DNA from: Sesamum alatum
Taxonomy: Eukaryota > Streptophyta > Magnoliopsida > Lamiales > Pedaliaceae
NCBI GenBank assembly: GCA_034509735.1
Contig: JACGWO010000005.1
Coordinates: 17,783,264-17,847,263 of the forward strand
Direction of reading: 5' to 3'
DNA length: 64,000 nt
The position numbers and the translations under genes were made by a program. Positions 23,106-33,151 of this stretch are shown here, piece by piece. The notes beneath the pieces are model-generated. The model worked only from the letters and a program-made list of their open reading frames with translations. It was not told where the DNA came from and made no database searches. Position 1 is the stretch's first letter, and every line of letters begins with the position of its first letter.

Positions 23106-25484
23106 TTTTTTAAAATCTACATGTAGAAAAACAAAACGCGCGATCAGCAGAAGTAAAGACGGTGGTTTTGATAAAAAATAAATTAAATGCTTGGTCTTTA
23201 GTCATTTAATCCTCCCACTATTTATACGAAAAAAACACGGTACTCTCAAACGTAGTTTTCGGGAAATCTTTTCCTAGTGGGCTTGGGATCCACAGCGAAT
23301 TTTTCCCATAACCCGCTTTTACGATTCGCATTGGAAAAAGATCCTGTGGAAGGTATTCCATACCATTCTCGTTCCACGAGATTCCAAAGATTATTGCCTC
23401 ACCCTTTTGCATGATCCCGAGGACTCCAAGCGAATCATGCTAATTAGGCGTTAGACCCGACCCAACGACCGAGCCATGGACCCACTAGTACCCCCACGAT
23501 CGTGAGACAGGTCAGCAGCCCACTTTTTTCGTTCATGACATAGTGCAGCTTCTTTTAAGTACAATAACGTGCCACGACTCGTGAGACCACGCTATTGACC
23601 TAAGACAGCTTCCTCACTATGCCACGGATTGGGAAGGCATGGACGAACACCTAGAGTTCATGTCCACTTTATCTAGGGTCTAAAATATCTTTAAACATTG
23701 TCCAACCAATGTGAGAGTAAATAATGACCGAGATCTCATACTATATCCATACATTCATCCAAAAAATTGCATAAATGAAATTCATCCATAGCAGTTATAC
23801 ATGATAAATAAAACCCATTCATCCATCACAATAACCACATGCAAAATTAAAGCCTAGCACGCCCCTGTTGGATGATCACAAGCCCGAATCCTATGCGATC
23901 CACTGAGCCCGCAGTGGATCTATGGTCAATTCTAGGGTTGGTCCTATACTATTACAATAATAGTAAACCCAATCATCATTCTGATGGGCCTTGCGTCTCT
24001 TTTTCTCTTTCTTCACTTCATGGAAAACGCCAAGGGACCTCCGGTTGTGCTCTCCATTGGTCCTTCCTTCTTCTCCACCAATTACAAAAATGGAAACCTC
24101 ACTCCTAGTCTACTCTCATTACATATTAAAAATTAGAAACCCAGCGAAAACCCGGGGGAGTACATAAGGAGGGAGGTAAGAAAGCCTTATTATTCCAAAG
24201 CGCACTAGAAAGAGAGAAGGAGAAAGCAGTTTTTAAAGAGGCACACAGGCCCAACAGTAAATTAAACCACTACATTCGGTCTAGGGCTCGTGATCATCCA
24301 TTTCCATCCAACACACATAATTACATGATCCAATCACATTATCATAATATTCCAACAACACATGATTTCCAATCACATCAAATCCAAGATGAAAATAAAT
24401 GAACATTGTGCGCTAACGTGTTGAAAATAAAATATAAATATTAGCAATGTAAAATTTTTCGTTTTAGGAAACCTTTCCTCATTATTTTTAAGTAAAAAAA
24501 CCCCGGGATTCCAAATCCATTTATTTTACTCCTAAAATAATGTCTTTAGGAATTTAGGAAAAATTGAACCCAAAAAAACGAATTTTTCAGATTAATTTAA
24601 AATTAAAACTGAAAATAAATATTTTAAAAATAAAATTACACTAGGGTTTCAAAACCCCTAGCCAAGGAAAGCCCCCGGCCGCCGCCGCCTGCAGCGGATC
24701 GGCCGCCGGGCGCGCGCGGAAAAAAAAAACAAAACAGCAGGCCCTGCCTGCGCACTCTGCGCGCGCGCAGCAGCACCGCCTTCCGGGCGCCAGCGCGCGC
24801 AGGCCACCTGCCTGTGTGCGCGCGCGCCTGGCCGGACATCAGTCTGCGCGCTGAGGCATCGGCAGGCCGACGCGCGCGCAGGCTCCTTTGCCTGTGCGCG
24901 CGCTGCCGCCTGCTGGCCACCGGCCGCGTCCCTGCGTCGTGCGCAAGAGCGCGCGCGCAGACGCGCACTGGGCGTGCCTGCTGGGGCGCGCGCGCAACGC
25001 CTCCGTCTGCGTGCTGCGCGCGCCGGGCGGCGCGCCTAGGTGCCCGTCCGCCGCGCGGGCTCCTCCGCCCGCCAGCCTTGCGCGCGCCGCAATGGGCGCG
25101 CCTGGAGGCGTTTCCATGCGCGCACGCCCGCGTTGCAGCCAACCCGGCTGCGCGCTGCCCTTGCGCGGCGGCAGACGCGGCCGCGCGCGCAGGCTTCCAA
25201 TGCCTGCGCGCGTCTGCCCTGCCCGGCAGCGTTCGGCTGCGCGCGTCCAGCCTTCCCTGGCTGGCCGGTTGCTGACGTTTCCTCGTCTTTTTCAGATTAA
25301 TTCCCATCCCGGATTCCCAAAGAAAAACAGAAACATACCAATATTCAGCAATTTCACACGAATTAAAAGCAATTAAAATAACATGCTTCAAGAATCAAGA
25401 AATTCAAGATTTAATTACAACATGCTATTTCACGTTTCATTGCTTAAAAACGCACATAAACCCTAGGCCTATTACACCGAACCG
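23106..25484 (-). other. Long leader of element B
   Basis: About 2.4 kb of non-coding sequence between primer site and gag. 23200-24000 matches the leaders of E, C and I, including CACGATCGTG near 23500 and CACGACTCGTG near 23575. 24150-24260 is purine-rich. 24300-24650 is AT-rich with an AGGAAACCTTTCCTCATT stretch also found in C (27845-27865). The GC-rich block follows (separate entry). The bases next to the primer site are again AT-rich. Confidence 0.85.
24660..25268 (-). other. GC-rich hairpin block in the leader of element B
   Basis: About 600 bp, the longest such block here, made mostly of G and C with very frequent CpG. Repeated inverted units of the form GCGCGCAGGC, short loop, GCCTGYGCGCGC are visible, for example 24793-24825 and 24871-24903. 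Open frames of up to 250 codons on both strands give low-complexity Ala/Arg/Pro-rich products; they are a by-product of composition, not genes. Confidence 0.85.
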
Positions 25485-25497
25485 GGCTCTGATACCA
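25485..25497 (-). promoter_or_regulatory. tRNA-iMet primer-binding site of element B
   Basis: The minus strand reads TGGTATCAGAGCC, one base after the end of the 5' LTR. This is the standard plant Copia primer site. Confidence 0.92.
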
Positions 25498-25498
25498 C

Positions 25499-27532
25499 TG
25501 AAAGATTATGTGGATCGTCCCGGGAAAAGCGCGAATGCGGAGCGCAGTATAATTAAAATTAAAACGGAATTTAAACATGCTTAAAATTAAAAACACGTTT
25601 TCAAAGGGTGTGCCTTGAATTTTCCCGGGCAATTCGGTGTATCTCATGAACATATAACATAAAGCAAATCATGGAGGCCATAGGGTTGGAAATTAAAAGG
25701 GGCGGAAAATTTTAAACGAGACCTACCCGTTGTCGTTTCGTCTCAAAACGGCTACACACGCAGATGCTTCCCCGAATTTTGCACAAGATCCCGTCTAAAA
25801 TTGAGACCCTACTAAAATATCGTGACACACGATCACCCACGATATCTTGCACGTCGTACGCTTAGCAACGAACAGGTGTATAATTTTGGAGTGGATGAAT
25901 CAATAACACATTATCAATTAATGGTATTGATTCATCAAGATTCTAATGTTCCAAGAACAAAAGAATCAAGAAAAAACTATTTTCTTGAGAGAGAGAGGGG
26001 CGGACGAGAGAGATGGGAAGAGAGAGAGAAACCGTGTGTGTGTGTTGTGTGTGTGTGTTGGAGTTTCACCTCATCATGTAAAATTGTAGGATGTAGGGGT
26101 TTATATAGAAGAGGAGTTTAATCCTCTTTTAAACTCCTCTTTCAAGAACTCTAATTTTGATTAGGATTTTGACCTAGTCAAAGTCCTAGTCAAACTAGTG
26201 GTTTTGACCTATCAAAAAACGATCCTAGCCAATCCATCTCTCCCATTAATCTTCAACCATTGATTTAATTTAATTTAATGGAAATATTTAAAAAAACTAT
26301 TTAAATATTTCCAAGGGCTAAAATAAATATAAAATATTATTTAAGCCCATTAAATAAAATCCTTTGATAAATCCAATTTATCAATTTAATTCCTTCTATC
26401 AAATAGAAAGAATTATTTCTCCAAGAAAAATAAAGGTCCCAATTTAAATCTAATTTAATCATTCCTTCACTCCAATATTTAATTCCAAATTAAATATTTA
26501 ATGTGTGTGGATAGTGTGTGACTCTTTAGGCTTCACCATTCAGCTAGACTTGGTCGGGTTCCTAGAACCCGTCCGTTACCATGGGTGGCCATCTAGCAAC
26601 GGTCCATGCACTAGCAGACTAGGTGAAAATATTCAGGGATGAACATTTAGGCTACTAACAGTACGCTTGTCCTTCTGTCTACGGTCTCAACACTTAGAGT
26701 CTAAGCACGGAAAATGCAGTTACCCATTTTGGACCTAAGTGTCGGTCTGTCCACACTAAACGCCGCGAGGGAACCCCTTCCCTTCTGTTCAGTCACTGTA
26801 GGCCACAGTTTTTAGGGACAAGACCTAGAGCATACATGAGACTCAACTGTCAAAACCTATTGGAACAGGAGACAGATCCTTTCTTGAAACTACTGTCACT
26901 TTGTACATCAGAACTGCACTAGACATGGCTTATGACTACCAAATGGAATCTCTGGCAATCTCTCACCATATCTAAGATACAATCCTGATGTACAGGTAAA
27001 CTCCAAGTAATTCCTCAAGTTCAAAGGACTTTACCTGTACCGTTGGAACCGGGAATACACGTCATACCTAGCAGGGACCATACTCAAGGTCCTCCGTAAG
27101 ACGGATTCCCGCGAGTCACCTCAGTCAGCTGCGTCCTAGCAGGCTAACCCACTAACACTGCTCAGACGATCCTCGTCACCCGTCGATGAACACGACAGCA
27201 GATGCTTAGATGCAAGTCTCAAATGGAATCCCAAGGTACCCATTTTCGGGGATTCCTTGACTTGGAGATTTCCGGACTGATTCGGGAAGACTGATTTCAT
27301 GGACCTACCTCCAAGCGTAGTCCCAGTCCCGAAATCGAATCTCAGTCCGTGGGCTCTGTTTGCGTAGTGAACAGCTATAAGAAAAATAAGGTGCAAGTGA
27401 ACACAAACAAAAATGCCAAAATGAAACATTCACTTCTTTATCATTAGATGATTTATCAAAAACACTATAATTGTCTAGACATAGGTTACATATACCCGCC
27501 AAAATTGGCTTACATGGTCACCTATTCTAACA
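25499..27532 (-). repeat. 5' LTR of element B
   Basis: 2034 bp, TGAAAGATTATG to CTAACA, with target duplication ACACA on its outer side. It matches 17033-19026 with few substitutions but many 1-5 base indels, especially around 25740-25870. The stem-loop copy is at 25896-25934. Confidence 0.93.
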
Positions 27533-28491
27533 ACACACAGTGCAGTGCGCCCGTGCGCGCGCAAGCGCGCCTGCCGTCGCCCGTGCGGCCTCCCTGCCCG
27601 ACCACACCATTTTTTCATTTTTAAATGTTTTCTATGCAAATTAAATTTCTGAAAACCCCAAAAAATCAACAATTCAAGAAAAATGCCCATTTATCAAGAA
27701 TTTCAAAATCCAAATAATTTGATGCAATAAATTAAAACATGTCAAGATCTACTCATACTCAAAGCCATATGTGAAAATTATTGCGAAATTTCACATAATG
27801 AATTTTAAATCATTGGTGCAACCATTGCAAAAATTAAATCTTGTTAGGAAACCCTTTTCCTCATTCAACCAAGCAATATTATTTAAGAATTCCAAATCTC
27901 AAAAATAAATATTCTAAGCAACGGTGTTCAGAATAATGCAGAAAATATCATAAAAATAATTCAGTAAAAACAGTTTTTGAAAAATGAGCAACCAAAAACG
28001 CCGGAGAGAAACGAAAAACGGCACAGCCGGCCAATCAGGCAAAAGCAAGCGTGCGCACGCAGGCGCCCAAAATGCCTGCGCGTGCGGCCAGCACAGCGCT
28101 CGCTGTCCGCGCACGCCCGGGCGCGCTGGCCGGACCCGCGCGCGCAGGCCCCTGCCTGCACGCACGCAAACACGGCACACGCACCCTGTGCGCCCAGGGA
28201 AGCGTTTTGCTTGCTGCCGGTTCGCCGTTTTTCACTCCTTTCTTTCGACTTTTCATGCAATTTTTTTTTGAGAAACCAACAAGATATAAATTAAATCCAA
28301 TCTTAGAACATGATGTATTAACACATTCAAGAAAAACCAAGATCCAAAAATCCACTGCAAAAAATTAAACGCCAATAAATATCTATGATAAAACATGCTA
28401 TAAACGTAAATTAAAACACGTTTAACATGCAATTAAAAGCACATAAAGCACATAGACAAATTCTAGGCTCATACACCGAAACCGAACCGGC
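27533..28491 (-). other. Leader of element C, LTR-proximal part, with second GC-rich block
   Basis: 27533-27600 finishes the GC-rich block that element B cut. 27600-28010 is AT-rich; its portion 27800-27990 resembles 16690-16900. A second GC-rich block lies at about 28018-28215. So an AT-rich/GC-rich unit appears twice in tandem in this leader. Open frames in the GC blocks are compositional. Confidence 0.75.
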
Positions 28492-28504
28492 TCCCCTGAT
28501 ACCA
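28492..28504 (-). promoter_or_regulatory. Primer-binding site of element C
   Basis: The minus strand reads TGGTATCAGGGGAGCC from 28504. Compared with TGGTATCAGAGCC there is a three-base insertion in the middle, either real decay or a consensus error. Confidence 0.75.
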
Positions 28505-28505
28505 C

Positions 28506-30842
28506 TGAAGATTATGTGGATCTTCCTGGGGAGATGAGCGCGTAAGCGGAAGCGCGAAAGAATGCGTAATAAACAATTACAAAGCATAATTAAATGGCCA
28601 ATTAGTTAAATCATGCATAACATACATAAACGAATCAAGGGGTAGTGCCCTTTGATTCTCTCGGGTGTTCGGGTAAACCATCTCATGTTCAACCTATAAA
28701 ACACAACAATGGAGGCCATAGAATTAGAACCGAAAAAACATAATTAAAAGAACCTACCTGATTGTAGTTTTGAATCTATCGTTTCGGCTACATGCATTGT
28801 TCCCCATTTATGCACCAAGATCTCAAAGAAAGACCCTCTAAATCATCTCACTCGTTGCACCGGAAAGCAACGAACCTTGTGCTAGCAAGAAAATCATTGG
28901 GGAGAAGAGACATCGGTATACGCTATCAATTAACACAACCGACAGTCTCCTATGTTCTACCTTGAAATAAATCAAAGAACGAAACAGTAGAAATTTTGGA
29001 GAAAAGAAGAGGGGATGGACGAAAATCATTGAGAGAGATGAGAGATGAGAGTTGTAGAGAATAGCAGGTGTGAGTGTGTGTTTTTTTGAGTAATATTAAA
29101 TAGAAGATGGAATTTCCCTATTAACCTTCTCAAACTCTATCCAAAAGAGACAACACTTTGACTAGGATTTGACCTAGTCAAAATCCTAGTCAAATTAGGC
29201 TTTGATTAAGCTCAAATTAATCATGGCCCTTCATCTCATCATTCTCGAGATCAATCTTGTCCACCATTATTGGATGGGCTTTATGGAATGGGACCTATCT
29301 TAATCTAAATTAAATATTCCCATTAGAGCCTTATATTAAATCATATTTTATATATTACTAAGCCCATTAATTAATTAATGGAAATGACTATATTTAATTC
29401 TAAATTAAAATAGTCCCATGGACTTTATATTAAATCTATTTAATATACCAAAGCCCATTAATTAATTCCATAGAATGGGATTATCATTAATTCTAAATTA
29501 AATAGTCCATGGACTTATATTAATTCTATTTAATATACCAAGAACCCAACTAATTAATTAATTCACCCTTTTAATCTAATTAAAAGGGAAAGCCCATGCT
29601 TTAACACATATAAAATTCATAAATCTAATTTATAGAACTCTAAAAGCCCGATATCCCAAATAATCCATCGAGCGCTTGAATCTCCAAGAAGTATAATTTA
29701 ATTCCAATTAAATTAGAACCTTCTCCCGGAATTTAATTTCAAAATTAATCCCTTTCATTTGGATGTGCGGGTGTGACTTTTAGGTTCACCTTTCAGCTAG
29801 ACTTGGACCCTACTTCTTTGTTAATTCCATAACCAAAGTAGTTCGTTACCATGGGTGGTCATCTAGCAACGGTCCGTGGCACTAGAGACTAGGTGAATAT
29901 ATGGTATGAACATTTAGGCTCGAGTTATATGCAGGTGCGGTAAACCTACCGACCGCCTTGATACGTCCATGGGTCCGGGACGGTCCTACTGTCGCCTGTC
30001 TCCCAAGGCCTTTAGAATCTAGGGGTCGGTTCCCATCCTTGACTAGGCAAACTATTGCAATAATGCTCGAGATAGGTTTAATCGACGTAGGAAATCCTTT
30101 CCCTCTACCTCAAGTGCTATGGCCATAGACTAGTTTGAGTCTAAAACCATCTCCGAGCGCATAGAGAGATTCTTGTTGTCATATCCTTTCACAGGGGACA
30201 GATCCTATCTTGGAATTCACCGTTCTTACATACTCCGACAGCACTGGACGAGGCTTTATGATGACATGTAATATAACCGATTAAATTTCACCATATCCAA
30301 AGACTACACCATTAGTATCGTAGGGGACTGCCGTTGATCCTCAAGTCCAGAGGACTAATCCCATACTATCGGAACGGGAATACGAGTCATAACCGACCAA
30401 GCCCGAGTGCGCTTCCATATGACGATTCCCGCGAGTCACTCTACGTCGAAAGCTGCCCCAGCAGGCCGACCCACTAACACTGCTTAGACGATCCTCGTCA
30501 CCCGTCGATGAAAACACGACAGCAGATGCTTTAGTGCAAGTCTCAAATGGATTCCTCGATGCCCTGTCTCGAGATTCCTTTGACTTGGACCTATTTCAAA
30601 CTGATTCGGCGTAACTGATTTCATGAACCTACCTCCAAGCGTAGTTCCAATTTCCCAAAATGTTTATTTCAGTCTGTGGGCATTTGTTGTGACATCGTAA
30701 CGATGCAAGCAGTAAGTACAACAAACTCATGCCTCTGAATCCTTACTACATTCATTAACATAATATTACTTGTTCACAGTAATTGACGAATGGTTCTCTC
30801 AAAACAGCCATACCATTGACTTTCTGGTCACCTATTCTAACA
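28506..30842 (-). repeat. 5' LTR of element C
   Basis: 2337 bp, starting TGAAGATTATG and ending CTAACA. It is about 145 bp longer than its partner at 10034-12225, almost entirely from scattered short insertions. The TSD copy GAAGC follows at 30843. Confidence 0.9.
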
Positions 30843-32777
30843 GAAGCGCCGGTATAATTAAAATTGCAAGAATTTAAACATGCATAAATGAGATAAAATA
30901 AACACGTTCAAGGGGTGTTCCCTTGTACCTCTCGGGCATTCGGTGTATCTCATGAATAATAAAAACATACAAAACTTATCATGGAGGCTATAGGGTTTAA
31001 AACAAAACGGACGAAAATCTTAAATTGGGAACCTACCGATTGTCATTTTCGTCTTCAAGCCAGTACTCGCGTTGTTTCCCGTTTTGCTCCAAGATCTCGA
31101 ATGGGGAGACCCTCTAATTTCGTATACGCAATCCGCCCATTGTATCTTGATCTTCGTGCTAGCGAAATAACAACTGTATGTTTATTTGGAGAGGACGGAT
31201 TGATCGAACGTTATTGATTAACGAGATCAACCTCCTTAGAGTTCAATTGTGAAACACAAAAGAACTTGAAAGAGTTTCTTAGAAGCGAGGGAGAGAGGTT
31301 CCGGCCGAGAGAGAGAGAGCTGAGGAGGCGAGCGCCCGAAAGTGTGTGTATGTGTGAGTGCTTTCAATTTTTTCATCATCTTCCAAAGGAGGAATCCTAT
31401 TCGTCTTCTAATTCCCTACTCTTTGAAGAGTCCTCCTTGAATAGGATTTGGCCTAGTCAAATCCTAGTCAACTACTAGCTTTTCTTGGTCAAAACCAATC
31501 CTAGCCGTTGATTCCTCTCTTTTAATCTCAACCATTGATTTAATTTAATGGAATACTTAAATCTCATTTAAATAATTCAAAAGGCAATAAATAAATATAT
31601 TCAAATATAAATATTTTTTCCAAGACCTATTAAATTAATTTTCAATAAATCTAATTTATTAGATAAATTCCTTTCATCTAATAAAAGGAATTATTTCTTC
31701 CCAAGAAAAGAAGGACCCGATTAAATCCACTTTAATCGTTCCATTTCTCCAAATATTTAATTCCAAATTAAATACGTCATGTGTACGGATTGTGTGTGAC
31801 TCTTTAGGTTCACCTTCAGCTAGAATCCGCCCGTCACCATGGGTGGCCGTCTAGCAACGGTCCAGGGCACTAGAGACTAGGTGAATATGGTGGGGTATGA
31901 ACATTTAGGCTCTATAGTACATCTATCTTCCGTCATACGGTCTCACCACTTAGGGTCTAGGGCACGGATATGTAGGTTACCTATTTTGGACCTAAGTGTC
32001 GGTCTGTCCTTTACCAAACACCGCAGGGAAACCTTCCCTTCTGTTCAGTTACTGTGGCCACAGATTTTAGGGACGAGACACAAAGTATTGTGAGACACAA
32101 CTGTCAACACCCTTGACAGGAGACAGATCATATCTTGGAAACTACTGTCACATTGTACACTGTGGCTACACTAGACATGGCTTATGACTACTCAACTGCA
32201 TTTTGGCAATATCTCACCATACCTAAGATACAGTCTTTGATGTATAGGTAAACTAAAGCAATTCCTCAAGTAAAAAGATTTGACCTGTACCGTTGGAATC
32301 GGACACTCACGTCATACCTAGCCGACCCTACTCAAGGTCTTTCGTAAGACAGGTTCCCGCGAGTCACCCTCAGTCAGCCGCTCCCCAGCAAGGCCGACCC
32401 CACAACATTGCTTAGACAAACCTTCGTCACCCGTATATGAAACACGACAGCAGAATGCTTAGTGCAAGTCTCAAGTGGAATCTCGGTACCCATTTTCGAG
32501 ATTCCTTGACTTGGAGATTTCCAGACTGATTCGGCGGAACTGATTTCATGGCCCTACCTCCAAGCGTAGTCCCAGTCCCTGAAATGTTATTTCAGTCTGT
32601 GGGCTTTGTTTGTGTAGCGAACAGTTATAAAACAGATAAAGCGAACACAGACAAAGTATGCGCCAAATAAATTTTCACTTTCTTATTCATCAAGGTTTTT
32701 ATTAAAATTTCGAAATTGTTCAGACTTAGGTTACAATTCGCCTAACAAGATTGGCTACATGGTCACCTATTCTAACA
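30843..32777 (-). repeat. 5' LTR of element D, outer part
   Basis: It continues D's LTR from 10033 without loss once one copy of the GAAGC duplication is removed, and ends CTAACA at 32777. It matches 6282-8207 with moderate substitution divergence, clearly more than between B's LTRs. Confidence 0.88.
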
Positions 32778-33023
32778 GCTTGTGGATCCCAAGCCCACTA
32801 GGAAATGTTTTCCTGAAACTCCACTTGAGAGTGGTGAACTTCGTAAAAAATAGTGGGAGGGTTAAAGACTAAAAGACTATGTCTTCAACTTGAACAATAA
32901 TATTACCATCATCTGCTGATTTCTGCTTTACATTTTATAAATGTAGATATGTCAAGAATCCGTTGACCATGGTACTTGAGACTAATAAGTTCAACAGAAT
33001 AAACTACTCGGGACTGGCTAAGA
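32778..33023 (+). pseudogene. End of leader and first gag codons of element E
   Basis: The sequence resumes element E and matches 58919-59164 of element I. gag starts ATGTCAAGAATCC at 32949; one base is missing in the third codon compared with I, so the frame breaks at once. Only about 25 codons remain (LETNKFN-like region) before a junction to an unrelated LTR fragment at 33024. No other part of E's gag-pol was found. Confidence 0.8.
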
Positions 33024-33151
33024 ATCCTACATCGAATGCCCGGTTGAGCACCAAAGGATACACCCTTTGGGATTTATGATTATGCATTTATTTATGCGAT
33101 TTATGTTTAAATTCGCGCTTTTCATGCTTCGCTCACGCTCCGGGTGATCCG
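33024..33151 (+). repeat. LTR 3'-end fragment (L)
   Basis: Matches the last part of the E/K-type LTR (62461-62590), starting TCCTACATCGAATGCCCGG. It joins gag on the left and LTR F1 on the right at short microhomologies and has no target duplication. Confidence 0.75.

Larger units (their letters stand above)
17033..27532 (-). mobile_element. Copia element B, near full-length
   Basis: It is a 10.5-kb element with both LTRs, primer site, leader, gag-pol and polypurine tract. The flanks ACACA (17028-17032) and ACACA (27533-27537) are a perfect 5-bp target duplication, so both ends are certain. It sits in the GC-rich leader block of element C. The domain order protease-integrase-RT-RNase H defines Ty1/Copia, and the protein resembles the TNT1-94 type. 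Substitutions between its LTRs are few, suggesting it is the youngest member of the nest; short indels are frequent. The coding region has several frameshifts and one nonsense codon, so it is probably non-autonomous. Confidence 0.95.
10034..30842 (-). mobile_element. Copia element C, inserted in D's LTR and split by element B
   Basis: Its own parts are 10034-17032 and 27533-30842. Order on the minus strand: 5' LTR (30842-28506), primer site, leader with two GC-rich blocks, gag remnant, badly degenerate pol, polypurine tract, 3' LTR (12225-10034). The flanks AAAGC (10029-10033) and GAAGC (30843-30847) are a 5-bp target duplication with one later change. The uninterrupted target is visible in D's other LTR at 6281-6285. 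Pol is only about 2.4 kb with no long frame. Confidence 0.88.
6251..32777 (-). mobile_element. Copia element D (deletion derivative), split by element C
   Basis: Its own parts are 6251-10033 and 30843-32777: 3' LTR, polypurine tract, RT/RNase H remnant, GC-rich leader block, primer site and a 5' LTR that element C interrupts. Only about 1.8 kb of internal sequence remains; gag, protease, integrase and the start of RT are missing. The flanks GAATC (left) and GCTTG (right) are not a target duplication, and comparison with element I shows about 85 bp of E's leader missing at the site. D may be a recombinant or may have been trimmed after insertion. Confidence 0.8.

Noticed and set aside
24636..25391. 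Open frames up to about 250 codons on both strands in the GC-rich blocks (also at 4862-5165, 9225-9843, 27914-28368)
   Set aside because: Low stop density follows from extreme GC content; products are low-complexity Ala/Arg/Pro-rich, overlap on both strands and show no domain or conserved frame.
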